Below the pieces are notes generated by a model that was given only the letters and a program-made list of their open reading frames with translations, was not told where the DNA came from and made no database searches. A DNA stretch of 64,000 nt from the NCBI GenBank assembly GCA_947504185.1, contig CANNGJ010000002.1, positions 62,001 to 126,000 on the forward strand, in the 5' to 3' direction. Positions 32,385-41,145 of this stretch are shown here, in pieces; the first letter of the stretch is position 1, and each line of letters starts with the position of its first letter. A program made the position numbers and the translations under genes. The stretch comes from an uncultured Tenacibaculum sp. Lineage in GTDB: Bacteria > Bacteroidota > Bacteroidia > Flavobacteriales > Flavobacteriaceae.

Positions 32385-33194
32385 ATGAAACGCATACAGC
32401 TTTTTGAGTTTGAAGATTTTAATTGGCTTCCATCTTTTATTAGAAGTAGTATTACCAATTTACTCGCACTACTTCTTAAAATGCTAAAAACCAAAGATGT
32501 TGTTGCTGCTCTTATTCATGATATTAAAAAGCAACATGATTTTAAACAAATTGTTGATTTAGGTTCTGGTTCTGGTGGAGTGATGATTGATGTAATTGAA
32601 GAAATCAATAAAAACAGTAATACGCAAGTTAACTTATTACTTACCGATTTATATCCAAACACCTCGGTTGTAAACAACATTAACAGTTTAAATATTAAAA
32701 ACGTCCGTTATCAACAGGAATCGTTAAATGCAACCGATTTTAAAAATGCTCCAGAAGGCTTAAAAACCATGATGAATAGTTTTCATCATATGCCACCAGA
32801 AAGCGCAAAAAAGATTTTAAAAACTGCACAAGAAAACAAACAACCTTTACTGATTTACGAAATGGGACAAAACAACATCCCAACCCTACTTTGGTGGTTG
32901 CTATTGCCTATTTCAATCGTAATTATGGTAGTAATGGTACTTTTTATGACTCTTTTTGTAAAAAACCTCACATTTAAGCAAGTACTATTTACTTATTTAA
33001 TTCCGATAATTCCGCTCGTATACGCTTGGGACGGACAAGCTTCTTTAGTTAGAATGTACACATTTAAGGATATAGAAAACTATTTACTAAAAGACTTACA
33101 AAACGATTCTTATTCATGGAAGATTGACTATGCTAAAAACTCAAAAGGCAAAAAACAAGGATATTATATTTTGGGGCTTCCTAAGAACAAATAA
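32385..33194 (+). CDS. Class I SAM-dependent methyltransferase with membrane segment
   Basis: A 269-residue protein. The Rossmann methyltransferase core shows motif I QIVDLGSGSGGVMIDVIEEI (about 55-75) and motif II NLLLTDLYPNTS. A strongly hydrophobic stretch (LLWWLLLPISIVIMVVMVLF, about 167-190, and VLFTYLIPIIPLVYAW after it) suggests membrane attachment. Substrate unknown; similar proteins act on lipids or quinones. It has its own start region behind the arsenosugar terminator, so it probably is not part of that operon. Confidence 0.82.
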   Translation: MKRIQLFEFEDFNWLPSFIRSSITNLLALLLKMLKTKDVVAALIHDIKKQHDFKQIVDLGSGSGGVMIDVIEEINKNSNTQVNLLLTDLYPNTSVVNNINSLNIKNVRYQQESLNATDFKNAPEGLKTMMNSFHHMPPESAKKILKTAQENKQPLLIYEMGQNNIPTLLWWLLLPISIVIMVVMVLFMTLFVKNLTFKQVLFTYLIPIIPLVYAWDGQASLVRMYTFKDIENYLLKDLQNDSYSWKIDYAKNSKGKKQGYYILGLPKNK

Positions 33195-33202
33195 CTAAGC
33201 AG

Positions 33203-33225
33203 ATAAAACAAGGTAAATGTTTTAT
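33203..33225 (+). terminator. Weak hairpin after the methyltransferase gene
   Basis: ATAAAACA (33203-33210) pairs with TGTTTTAT (33218-33225). No strong T-run follows, so termination is uncertain. Confidence 0.4.
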
Positions 33226-33263
33226 TATCCGGAAATATTTAACCTAAAAACAATATATTTGAT

Positions 33264-33294
33264 TAGATATAACTAGTTGGCAACAAGCTGAAAA
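33264..33294 (+). repeat. Cassette-type flanking repeat before lipoprotein gene 1
   Basis: The stretch ends ATAACTAGTTGGCAACAAG then CTGAAAA directly before the ATG. Its last part follows the same pattern (GTTnnCnACAAnnTnAnAAATG) as the 3' end of the repeat before lipoprotein gene 2, and resembles repeats seen between single-gene cassettes of Flavobacteriaceae. Confidence 0.45.
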
Positions 33295-33858
33295 ATGAGA
33301 TTTACGATAACAATTTTAGTTCTAATTTTATGCTTTTCGTCTTGTAAAGAAAAGACGGAAAGAAAAACTGAACCTAAAAAAGAAAAAACTGAATTAAAAG
33401 CCGAATCAAATAAACCGAAAGTTGAACCGATTGAAAAAGTTGACTTATCAAAAGTTCCTGATTCTTTAGAATTAGTTACAGACAAAAATCTGAAAGGAGA
33501 TTTTAACGGAGATAACAAAACTGACTTCGCCTCTATCGTAAAAAATAAAATCAATCAAAAAATTGGAGTTTTAATACTTCACAATTCTGTAAATTTTGAA
33601 AGTTACGTTTTCGGAGCAGGGAAAGAAGTGTCTGAAATGACAGACTTGGATTGGATTGAAGTTTTTGAAATATTACCAAAAGGAGAAATTGTCTCACCGA
33701 CTTTAGTTGACGAAGAAACGGGAAATATAATCGGACAAGACGAAAGCAAGAATTTCAAACTTATTGGAAACGGAATTTATATGAGCGTTGAGGAATCTCA
33801 CGGTGGCGGAATTATATTTTGGAACGGAAAAGAATATCAATGGTATCATATAGAATAA
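33295..33858 (+). CDS. Lipoprotein with Asp-rich calcium-like loop (cassette gene 1)
   Basis: A 187-residue lipoprotein. The signal ends at a lipobox (FTITILVLILCFSSCKEK, Cys about 17), then a charged linker with KTERKTEPKKEKTELKAE. The folded part has an EF-hand/VCBS-like loop (LKGDFNGDNKTDFA, about 63-76) and ends FWNGKEYQWYHIE. No named family recognised, but proteins of this kind are frequent as stand-alone cassette genes in Flavobacteriaceae. It is flanked on both sides by attC-like repeats and lies between conserved chromosomal genes, suggesting lateral acquisition. Confidence 0.78.
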   Translation: MRFTITILVLILCFSSCKEKTERKTEPKKEKTELKAESNKPKVEPIEKVDLSKVPDSLELVTDKNLKGDFNGDNKTDFASIVKNKINQKIGVLILHNSVNFESYVFGAGKEVSEMTDLDWIEVFEILPKGEIVSPTLVDEETGNIIGQDESKNFKLIGNGIYMSVEESHGGGIIFWNGKEYQWYHIE

Positions 33859-33865
33859 AAAGCCA

Positions 33866-34003
33866 GTTGCCAACAATGTATAACCGCAATTACGGCGGAT
33901 TCGACTACGTCCGAATCCACTCGGAATTGCTAAAGCTTGTGCTAAACCGAAAATTAACGCATATTAACCCGTAACTGACGGTTATACGAGACCGTTACCT
34001 ACA
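33866..34003 (+). repeat. AttC-like nested inverted repeat between two lipoprotein genes
   Basis: Outer arms: AAC (33872-33874) with GTT (33994-33996). Next, GTATAACCG (33878-33886) pairs exactly with CGGTTATAC (33979-33987). Inner hairpins: GCAATT with AATTGC, and GGATTCG with CGAATCC around 33897-33918. The whole piece is non-coding and could fold into one long imperfect hairpin ending in AAC/GTT boxes, as in integron attC sites. Recombination function is inference; no integrase gene is in the window. Confidence 0.55.
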
Positions 34004-34012
34004 ATTTCAGAA

Positions 34013-34924
34013 ATGCGAATACTTATTATAATTTTAGTTTTAATTTTAGCTTCCTGCAAAGGACAAAACAAGAAGAGTAATCTGACTGAAAAATCAATAT
34101 CGGAAAGTATAATAACTTCTGAATATGAGTTAATCAAGGCTAAAAAACAAAAAGGTTTATTAATTTTATTTCCTTGTTTTCCTTGTGATGCCAAAAACAC
34201 ATTTTCTGAATTTAAAATTTCGGATATAAGCATAGAAAATGAGTTTTCAGTTTTGGCAATGAACTTAAACCAACGTTTATTTTTGACACAAATAGAAAAA
34301 CAAGAATTGGTTGAACAGTTAGAAAAAATAGTTTCCGAAAATAACTTACCTAAAGAAAACGTGTTTATTGGTGGATTTTCAAGTGGTGGGAATGTAAGTC
34401 TTTTAATCAGTGATTATCTTATTAAAAATAAAAGCAAAGTTCAACCCAAAGGAGTATTTATAGTAGATTCACCTATTGACCTTTTAGCGCTTTATAAAAC
34501 GGCTCAAAAAAACTTAAAAATCAACTTCTCACAACCTTCTATTCAAGAAGCAACGTGGATAAAAAGCTTTTTTGACAAAGAATTTGGAAACCCGAAAGAC
34601 GGAATAACTAATTATGAAAATAATTCACCTTTCACTCTTGAAACACAAAACATCCAAAATTTAAGAAACCTTAAAAATCTAAAAATTAGACTTTACACAG
34701 AACCTGATTTAAAATGGTGGCAAGAGAACAGAAAAAACGATTATGAAGACCTAAATGCCTATTATCTTAAAAAGTTATCAGATAAATTAAAAACTGAGTT
34801 CGGAAGTAAAAATATTGAAGTTATAGAAACAAAAAATAGAGGTTATCGTGCAAATGGAGAAAGGCATCCACATTCTTGGGCAATCGTAAACGAAAAAGAT
34901 TTAATAAAATGGATGACAGAATAA
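34013..34924 (+). CDS. Lipoprotein alpha/beta hydrolase (cassette gene 2)
   Basis: A 303-residue protein with a lipobox signal (ILIIILVLILASCKGQ, Cys about 15). The catalytic nucleophile elbow is visible as VFIGGFSSGGNVSLLISD (Gly-Phe-Ser-Ser-Gly) with a preceding strand, and a late RHPHSWAIVNEKD near the C-terminus may supply the catalytic His. An alpha/beta hydrolase fold is likely, acting in the periplasm or at the outer membrane. Substrate unknown. It shares the flanking repeat with gene 1 and runs tail-to-tail into radA with 19 bp between stop codons. Confidence 0.8.
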   Translation: MRILIIILVLILASCKGQNKKSNLTEKSISESIITSEYELIKAKKQKGLLILFPCFPCDAKNTFSEFKISDISIENEFSVLAMNLNQRLFLTQIEKQELVEQLEKIVSENNLPKENVFIGGFSSGGNVSLLISDYLIKNKSKVQPKGVFIVDSPIDLLALYKTAQKNLKINFSQPSIQEATWIKSFFDKEFGNPKDGITNYENNSPFTLETQNIQNLRNLKNLKIRLYTEPDLKWWQENRKNDYEDLNAYYLKKLSDKLKTEFGSKNIEVIETKNRGYRANGERHPHSWAIVNEKDLIKWMTE

Positions 34925-34943
34925 AAACTACTATTGCTTAATC

Positions 34944-36305
34944 TTAAGCAAACAACGTAGCAAAAGCTTCTTCAATCTTACTTACCAGAATCAGTTTTAT
35001 GGAATGATTTTTACTGGTTATCTTATTATACTTAGACGTTACAAAAGTTTTATAACCTAATTTTTCAGCTTCAGTAATTCGTTGGTCTATTTTAGATACT
35101 GGACGAATCTCTCCTGCTAAACCAACTTCGGCAGCGAAACATACGTTCGGATTTATCGCCATATCTTGATTGGATGATAAAATAGCTGCTACTACCGCTA
35201 AATCTATCGCAGGATCATCCACATGAATACCTCCTGTTACATTTAAAAACACATCTTTAGCGCCTAATTTAAAACCTGCACGTTTTTCTAGTACAGCTAA
35301 AATCATGTGCAATCTTTTTAGGTTATACCCTGTAGTAGTACGTTGTGGAGTTCCATACACCGCTGTAGAAACCAATGCTTGGATTTCTATCATCAACGGA
35401 CGAATACCTTCTAAGGTAGAAGCAATGGCTGTACCACTTAAATCGGCATCTTTTTTAGAGATTAATATTTCAGATGGATTTGACACTTCTCTCAACCCAC
35501 TAGATAACATTTCGTAAATTCCTAATTCGGCAGTAGAACCAAAACGGTTTTTTTGTGAACGTAAGATACGGTAGGTATGGTTTCTATCTCCTTCAAACTG
35601 TAAAACCACATCTACCATGTGTTCTAAAATCTTAGGACCTGCAATGTTTCCTTCTTTATTAATATGACCAATTAACAAAACTGGAGTCGCTGTTTCTTTG
35701 GCAAATTTTATCAACTCAGCAGAAGTCTCTCTAATCTGAGAAATACTACCTGGAGAAGCTTCAATAGAATTGGTATGTAATGTTTGAATAGAATCGATTA
35801 CCAAAACATCTGGCTGAACCTCTTCAATATTTTTAAAAATTTGTTGGGTATTGGTTTCGGTAAGAATTAAACAATTAGAATTTTTCATATCTAATCGTTC
35901 TGCACGCATTTTTATTTGCGACTGACTTTCTTCCCCTGAAACATACAATACTTTTTGTGGTATTTGTAAGGCTATTTGCAACAATAAAGTTGATTTACCA
36001 ATACCAGGCTCACCACCTAATAAAACGACTGCTCCTTTAACTAAACCTCCGCCTAGAACTGTATCTAATTCTTTATTTCGAGTACCAAAACGTTCTTCAG
36101 GATTTAACTGGATATCTTCTACTCGCAAAGGCTTTGAAACTCTTTTCTCAGCATTGGCTGGCGTTTTCCAATTCCTTTTTTCTTCTTTCTGAATTACTTC
36201 TTCAACAATGGTATTCCATTCTTTACAAGCATAACATTGCCCAATCCATTTTGCATGTTGCGTTCCACAATGTTGACAGAAAAAAGTAGTTTTGGTTTTA
36301 GCCAT
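34944..36305 (-). CDS. radA: DNA repair protein RadA
   Basis: RecA-like ATPase/helicase helping branch migration in recombinational repair. The 453-residue protein starts with a C4 zinc finger (FFCQHCGTQHAKWIGQCYAC), then Walker A LLGGEPGIGKSTLLLQIALQ, the RadA signature KNRFGSTAELGIYEM, and a C-terminal Lon-like domain (DVFLNVTGGIHVDDPAIDLA). Length is standard. It begins a unit 35 bp after the flippase-like gene. Confidence 0.97.
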   Translation of the reverse strand: MAKTKTTFFCQHCGTQHAKWIGQCYACKEWNTIVEEVIQKEEKRNWKTPANAEKRVSKPLRVEDIQLNPEERFGTRNKELDTVLGGGLVKGAVVLLGGEPGIGKSTLLLQIALQIPQKVLYVSGEESQSQIKMRAERLDMKNSNCLILTETNTQQIFKNIEEVQPDVLVIDSIQTLHTNSIEASPGSISQIRETSAELIKFAKETATPVLLIGHINKEGNIAGPKILEHMVDVVLQFEGDRNHTYRILRSQKNRFGSTAELGIYEMLSSGLREVSNPSEILISKKDADLSGTAIASTLEGIRPLMIEIQALVSTAVYGTPQRTTTGYNLKRLHMILAVLEKRAGFKLGAKDVFLNVTGGIHVDDPAIDLAVVAAILSSNQDMAINPNVCFAAEVGLAGEIRPVSKIDQRITEAEKLGYKTFVTSKYNKITSKNHSIKLILVSKIEEAFATLFA

Positions 36306-36340
36306 TCGGTTTGTAAGATTTACTTACAAAGAAAAGAAAA

Positions 36341-37291
36341 CTATTTGTTTTTATTATAGATTGGTAATAGCAAAAATGATAACGCTCCGAAAATCAGAAT
36401 CATTAATGTTTGAGCTGACCACATAACACTACCGAAAGCTAATGCTGGTTTTTCAGCAACTCCAAATAATGTAAATGCTCCAGCCACAGCCACTGGATAT
36501 AAACCAAAACCTCCGTTGGTTGCAGCTATAGAAAATCCTCCAGCAATAAAACCTACTAAAACTCCTCCAATTAGTACATGCAAACCTTCTATTGCTGGAA
36601 TAGTAGCCCAAAACATAGCAATATACATTACCCAAATAAAAATTGTATGAAAAATAAACGCTGCTCTTTGTTTCATTTTAAAAATACTAGTAACACCTTC
36701 TGATAAACTCAAAATGAAGTTTTTAATTTTTAAGCCAATTCCAGATTTTGCTTTTTTTACATATCTTGAAAAAACAAAAAAACCAAGAATCACCGCTCCT
36801 AAAATTAACGCAATTTTTGTTGGATCAAAATTTTTAGTTAAAAGTTCAAAAATAAAATCGAATTGAAAAAATAATGTTATTGATATAATAATTAACATCA
36901 TTATTAAATCTGCCATTCTTTCTGCTACAATAGTTCCAAAACCTTTTTCAAAAGGAATATTTTCATAACTTGACATAACTGCAGCTCTAGAAACCTCTCC
37001 CGCTCTAGGCAGCAGTAAATTAACTAAATAAGCTATTAGAACCGCTAATGTTGAGTTTACAAATCTAGGCTTATATCCCATTGGCTCTAATAAAAACTTC
37101 CATCGATAAGCTCTTGACAAGTGACTTAAAATCCCGAAGAACAACCCTAAAGCGATCCACCAATAATTGGCATTTTTAAAATACTCTAATAAATCCTGAG
37201 GTGGTATTTTGGTAAACATATACCAAACTAAAAAACCTCCCAAAGCGAGAGGTAATATAATTTTTAAGATTTTTTTTACTGACAAACTCAA
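36341..37291 (-). CDS. Flippase-like membrane protein (UPF0104/LPG synthase TM family)
   Basis: A 316-residue protein with about eight transmembrane helices. The family pattern is clear: WWIALGLFFGILSHLSRAYR, LAVLIAYLVNLLLPRAGEVS then RAAVMSSYE, and SIAATNGGFGLYPVAVAGAF. Relatives are the membrane domains of lysylphosphatidylglycerol synthases, which flip lipids; whether this protein acts alone as a flippase is not known. It starts 2 nt after panD's stop, so it is co-transcribed with panD. Confidence 0.92.
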   Translation of the reverse strand: MSLSVKKILKIILPLALGGFLVWYMFTKIPPQDLLEYFKNANYWWIALGLFFGILSHLSRAYRWKFLLEPMGYKPRFVNSTLAVLIAYLVNLLLPRAGEVSRAAVMSSYENIPFEKGFGTIVAERMADLIMMLIIISITLFFQFDFIFELLTKNFDPTKIALILGAVILGFFVFSRYVKKAKSGIGLKIKNFILSLSEGVTSIFKMKQRAAFIFHTIFIWVMYIAMFWATIPAIEGLHVLIGGVLVGFIAGGFSIAATNGGFGLYPVAVAGAFTLFGVAEKPALAFGSVMWSAQTLMILIFGALSFLLLPIYNKNK

Positions 37292-37293
37292 AA

Positions 37294-37644
37294 CTACTCT
37301 AATAAATTATTTTCTTCGTTAGGAAATACTAACTGTGGTTTGAATTTTTTTGCTTCTTCAAGCTCCATAAAAGCATATACTATTAAGATAAGTATATCTC
37401 CTTTTTGAACTCTACGAGCAGCTGCCCCATTTAAAGTGATTTCCCCACTTTTTCTTGGACCTGGAATTGCATAAGTTTCTAAACGCTCACCATTGTTATT
37501 GTTTACAATCTGAACTCTTTCTCCTTCAATAATTCCAGCAGCATCCATTAAATCTTCGTCAATAGTGATGCTTCCTATATAATTTAAATCCGCATTAGTT
37601 ACTTTAACACGGTGAATTTTAGATTTTACTACTTGTACTAACAT
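37294..37644 (-). CDS. panD: Aspartate 1-decarboxylase
   Basis: Makes beta-alanine from aspartate for pantothenate synthesis. The 116-residue proenzyme cleaves itself at Gly24-Ser25 ([16 protein letters not shown]) to form the pyruvoyl group. Other landmarks are [33 protein letters not shown] and [20 protein letters not shown]. Co-oriented with panC 142 bp upstream and tightly followed by the flippase-like gene. Confidence 0.97.
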   Translation of the reverse strand: MLVQVVKSKIHRVKVTNADLNYIGSITIDEDLMDAAGIIEGERVQIVNNNNGERLETYAIPGPRKSGEITLNGAAARRVQKGDILILIVYAFMELEEAKKFKPQLVFPNEENNLLE

Positions 37645-37786
37645 ACGGCAAAAATAGATGTTTTTTGATGAATACTAACTTGTTTTTGATGAATTTACTC
37701 ACAAAGTGAGATTTAAACACTACAACACTTAGATAAAATACTTTTGTCCTTTTCTAAACATACTATAAAGTGTCTTTAAAAAATGA

Positions 37787-38629
37787 TTATAATCTTATAT
37801 TATCAATCAAACGAATCTCTCCTGCAAAAACAGCGATAAAACCTCTGTACTTTTTGTTTCGTTCGATGACTGTTGCTGTTTGTAATGTTTCCTCATCTGC
37901 AATAGTAAAATACTCCAACTCTAATAACTCATGTTTTTTGAATTGTTCCTCAACCCATTGCGTTAATTCATTAGCATTTTTTGTGCCAAATTTTTTCTTC
38001 GCCTTCTTTAAAGTTTTGTAAATAAAAGGCGCAGCTTCTCTGTGTTCTTGTGTTAAACGAGTATTACGAGAGCTCATAGCCAACCCGTCATCTTCTCGAT
38101 AAATATCGCAACCTTTAATTTTAACTGGTAGATTATGTTTTTCTACCATTTTTTTAATGATTTGTAATTGTTGAAAATCCTTTTTACCGAAATAAGCTTT
38201 ATCTGGATTCACAATTTCAAACAAAGTTTTCACAATAGTTCCAACTCCATCAAAATGACCATCGCGAAACTTACCTTCCATTTGATGTTCCAATCCATCA
38301 AAATTAAATTTATCAGATGCAATATTTTCTGCATAAATTTCTTTTATAGAAGGAAAAAACAACATGTCACAATCAACACTTTCTAACAATTTAACGTCAT
38401 TATCAAATGTTTTTGGATACTTAACTAAATCTTCTTGATTATCAAACTGAGTCGGATTAACAAAAATACTAACAACTGTTAGATCGTTTTTTTTCTTTGC
38501 TCTTTCTACTAATGATAAATGCCCCTCATGTAAAGCTCCCATAGTAGGCACAAATCCAATTGATTTCTCAAGACTCTTTTGTTGCGACAAAAAATCTTTT
38601 AATTCTGATTTAATTTTAAAAATTTTCAT
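37787..38629 (-). CDS. panC: Pantothenate synthetase
   Basis: Joins pantoate and beta-alanine with ATP. The 280-residue protein has GFVPTMGALHEGHLSLVERA (HIGH-type ATP motif), VVSIFVNPTQFDNQEDLVKY, GHFDGVGTIVKTLFEIVNPD, AYFGKKDFQQLQIIKKMV and YREDDGLAMSSRN (KMSKS-like). Length is standard. Divergent from the glycogen-synthase-like gene. Confidence 0.97.
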   Translation of the reverse strand: MKIFKIKSELKDFLSQQKSLEKSIGFVPTMGALHEGHLSLVERAKKKNDLTVVSIFVNPTQFDNQEDLVKYPKTFDNDVKLLESVDCDMLFFPSIKEIYAENIASDKFNFDGLEHQMEGKFRDGHFDGVGTIVKTLFEIVNPDKAYFGKKDFQQLQIIKKMVEKHNLPVKIKGCDIYREDDGLAMSSRNTRLTQEHREAAPFIYKTLKKAKKKFGTKNANELTQWVEEQFKKHELLELEYFTIADEETLQTATVIERNKKYRGFIAVFAGEIRLIDNIRL

Positions 38630-38691
38630 TCTTTAATAGTTGGAATCCATGCAAAATTAGCAATTTAACACCATTTTAGCATAAATTTTCG

Positions 38692-38699
38692 TATTTTTG
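38692..38699 (+). promoter_or_regulatory. -7 element of the glgA-like/DUF4270/glmS unit
   Basis: TATTTTTG followed by C, matching TAnnTTTG, 26 bp before the start codon at 38726. The -33 region is weak. Confidence 0.5.
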
Positions 38700-38725
38700 C
38701 ACCTTCAATTTAAGAGAAAGATTTA

Positions 38726-39544
38726 ATGAAGGATAAGAGAATATTATATGTTTCGTCTGAGGTAACACCTTATTTACCAGAAACAGAATTATCGTCTACT
38801 GCATTTAACGTTGCTAAAAATGCACATTCTAAAGGAGTTCAAACCCGTATTTTCATGCCTCGTTTTGGGGTTATTAATGAAAGAAGACATCAGTTACACG
38901 AAGTAATTCGTTTGTCTGGGATGAATTTAATTATTAACGACATGGACATGCCTTTAATAATTAAAGTTGCTTCAATTCCTAAAGAAAGAATGCAAGTTTA
39001 TTTCATTGATAACGATGAATATTTTAAGCGTAAAGCTGTATATTCTGATGAAGATGATAAATTGTTTGATGACAATGATGAACGAATGATTTTCTTCGCA
39101 AAAGGAGTTGTTGAAACTGTTAAGAAATTAAACTGGGCTCCAGACATTATTCACGTTCATGGATGGATGGCTTCTTTATTACCTTTATATTTAAGAGAAT
39201 TTTATAAGGAAGAGCCATTGTTTGCAGAAAGCAAGATTGTAACTTCGCTGTACGATAAGAATTTTGATGGTGAGTTAAATGGTGAATTAGCAAATAAAGT
39301 TCGTTTTGATAAAGTTGAAGAATCAAAAATATCAACAATAGAAACACCAAACTATACTAATATTTTAAAAAGTGCTATCGAAAACTCAGACGCTATTGTT
39401 AAAGGTAGTGAAAGCCTATCTGATGAATTAGAAGCTTTTATCACAAGTAGTGATGTTAAAGTTTTAGAATTTCAATCAGAAGAAGTTTTAACTGAATCTT
39501 ATTTAGAATTTTACAAAGAAAACGTTTTAGAATTAAGCGAATAA
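38726..39544 (+). CDS. Glycogen/starch synthase-like protein reduced to the N-terminal domain
   Basis: A 272-residue protein similar to the GT5 N-terminal domain of glycogen synthase: RILYVSSEVTPYLPETELSS, VQTRIFMPRFGVINERRHQL and NWAPDIIHVHGWMASLLPLY are recognisable. Full-length GlgA is about 470-500 residues; the C-terminal GT-B half with ADP-glucose-binding residues is absent, and the KTGGLADV-type lysine motif is replaced by PETELSSTAF. It is therefore unlikely to be an active glycogen synthase. Such reduced genes sit before DUF4270 and glmS in many Flavobacteriaceae, so it is a conserved gene and not local decay. It is 8 bp before DUF4270. Confidence 0.88.
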   Translation: MKDKRILYVSSEVTPYLPETELSSTAFNVAKNAHSKGVQTRIFMPRFGVINERRHQLHEVIRLSGMNLIINDMDMPLIIKVASIPKERMQVYFIDNDEYFKRKAVYSDEDDKLFDDNDERMIFFAKGVVETVKKLNWAPDIIHVHGWMASLLPLYLREFYKEEPLFAESKIVTSLYDKNFDGELNGELANKVRFDKVEESKISTIETPNYTNILKSAIENSDAIVKGSESLSDELEAFITSSDVKVLEFQSEEVLTESYLEFYKENVLELSE

Positions 39545-39552
39545 TAACAGAA

Positions 39553-41136
39553 ATGATTAGAAAAATTGGTGCTTTAGGTATTAGCCTACTATGTTTAGGA
39601 GCTATAATATCATGTGAAAAAGATTTTAACGACATAGGAACTAATGTTGTTAGTAACACAAAATTTGAAACTGGAGAAATCTTATTGGATGTTGAAATTA
39701 GTCCTGTTGATTTAGAGAGTGTTCGAGCAGATAATATAGCCATAGGGTCTCTAGGAGAATATTGGTTAGGTATATACAATAGTGGAAATTACAAAACAAT
39801 TGAAGCCTCAATTATTAGTCAACTTGGTTTAGTTACTAATCCAAAAACTGAAGATAAAAAAGCTGCAACAGCTGATGGTGAAATTGACTCGATTTACACC
39901 TTAGATAAGGTGATTTTAAAATTACCATATACAGCAACAAATATAGGGACAGAAAGCGATGGGAAACCTAAATTTAGATTAGACTCTGTTTTAGGAAATA
40001 CTGACATCGCTACTTCTTTGAAAGTATATCAAAACAATACTTTTTTAAATAGATTAGATCCTGGAAACCCTGCAAATCAAAATAGTTTTCAGTCTAATCA
40101 AGATTATGAAAATGTACCACTTCCTGATGGCTTACTAAATGAAGATATAGATTTCAAATTTAAACCTAGCCCTATAGACACTATGCTAGTTTTAACTAGA
40201 AACATTAGTAATGGAAATACATACAAAGACACTATAAAGCTTGAAAATAAAGCTCCTTTTTTATCTATCCCTTTGAAAATGGACCATATGAAATCACTTT
40301 TTTGGGATAAATTTAAAGATGATGAGTTTACTACTTCAGAAGCGTTTAACAACTATTTTAGAGGGGTAATAGTTAAAGCTGAAGGTAGTGACGGAGCAAT
40401 GATACCTCTTAATCTTTTAGGAACTAGTGCTTCTGCTAGTATTGATTTTCACTATACTATTACAACTTTTGAAAAGAAAGAAGATCAAACCGATTTAGTT
40501 TTAAAAGACACTTTACCTAATACATATTCTTTTCCTTTATCTGGTGTAAGAAATAGTATTTATAAAATGTCAACAGCAACAACTCCAGCTCCTATAAATA
40601 ATTTTGTTATACAAGGTACCGCAGGTACTATGGCTAAAATAACAGTTTTAGACAATACTAAACTTCAAGAACTTAGAAACAACAACTGGTTAATTAACGA
40701 TGCTTCATTAAGCTTTTATGTTAACCAAAGTATCAATACTGATAAAAACACAACTCCTCAAAGGTTATTTATTTATCAAGATAAAGACAATGAAAATGGA
40801 GGTACTACGCCTACTCAATTAACTGACGCATATAAAGAAGCAGCAACTTTTGGCGGAAATCTAGAATTAACAGAAGATGATAAGCCTGAAAAGTACACTT
40901 TTAAAATCACAGATTATATCTCTGATTTATTAGACGGTACAACAAGTGATGTTTCTCCTTTAATTTTAAAGGTTTACAATAACCCAACTGATAACGCTGT
41001 AAATAATAATACATTAGATATTAATGTAAAATCTTATAACTGGAACCCTAGAGGGGTAACATTATTAGACGCTAATGAAACTGCCAACGGAACAAGGAGA
41101 GCTGTTTTAAAAATATCATACTCAAAAGAAAAATAA
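39553..41136 (+). CDS. DUF4270 lipoprotein
   Basis: A 527-residue outer-membrane-associated lipoprotein. The signal ends with a lipobox (ISLLCLGAIISCEKDFND, Cys about 21), followed by the family start DIGTNVVSNTKFETGEILLD. The rest is beta-rich with blocks such as LDKVILKLPYTATN and TFKITDYISDLLDGT. DUF4270 proteins are typical of Bacteroidota; function unknown. It lies between the glgA-like gene and glmS with gaps of 8 and 9 bp, so the three form an operon. Confidence 0.92.
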   Translation: MIRKIGALGISLLCLGAIISCEKDFNDIGTNVVSNTKFETGEILLDVEISPVDLESVRADNIAIGSLGEYWLGIYNSGNYKTIEASIISQLGLVTNPKTEDKKAATADGEIDSIYTLDKVILKLPYTATNIGTESDGKPKFRLDSVLGNTDIATSLKVYQNNTFLNRLDPGNPANQNSFQSNQDYENVPLPDGLLNEDIDFKFKPSPIDTMLVLTRNISNGNTYKDTIKLENKAPFLSIPLKMDHMKSLFWDKFKDDEFTTSEAFNNYFRGVIVKAEGSDGAMIPLNLLGTSASASIDFHYTITTFEKKEDQTDLVLKDTLPNTYSFPLSGVRNSIYKMSTATTPAPINNFVIQGTAGTMAKITVLDNTKLQELRNNNWLINDASLSFYVNQSINTDKNTTPQRLFIYQDKDNENGGTTPTQLTDAYKEAATFGGNLELTEDDKPEKYTFKITDYISDLLDGTTSDVSPLILKVYNNPTDNAVNNNTLDINVKSYNWNPRGVTLLDANETANGTRRAVLKISYSKEK

Positions 41137-41145
41137 GAAACTGAT

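Noticed and set aside
33859..34012. Simple Rho-independent terminator between the lipoprotein genes
   Set aside because: The repeat spans more than 100 bp with nested arms and lacks a T-run; its 3' end runs right up to the next start codon.
41137..41145. glmS ribozyme
   Set aside because: Only 9 bp separate DUF4270 from glmS, far too little for the ribozyme.
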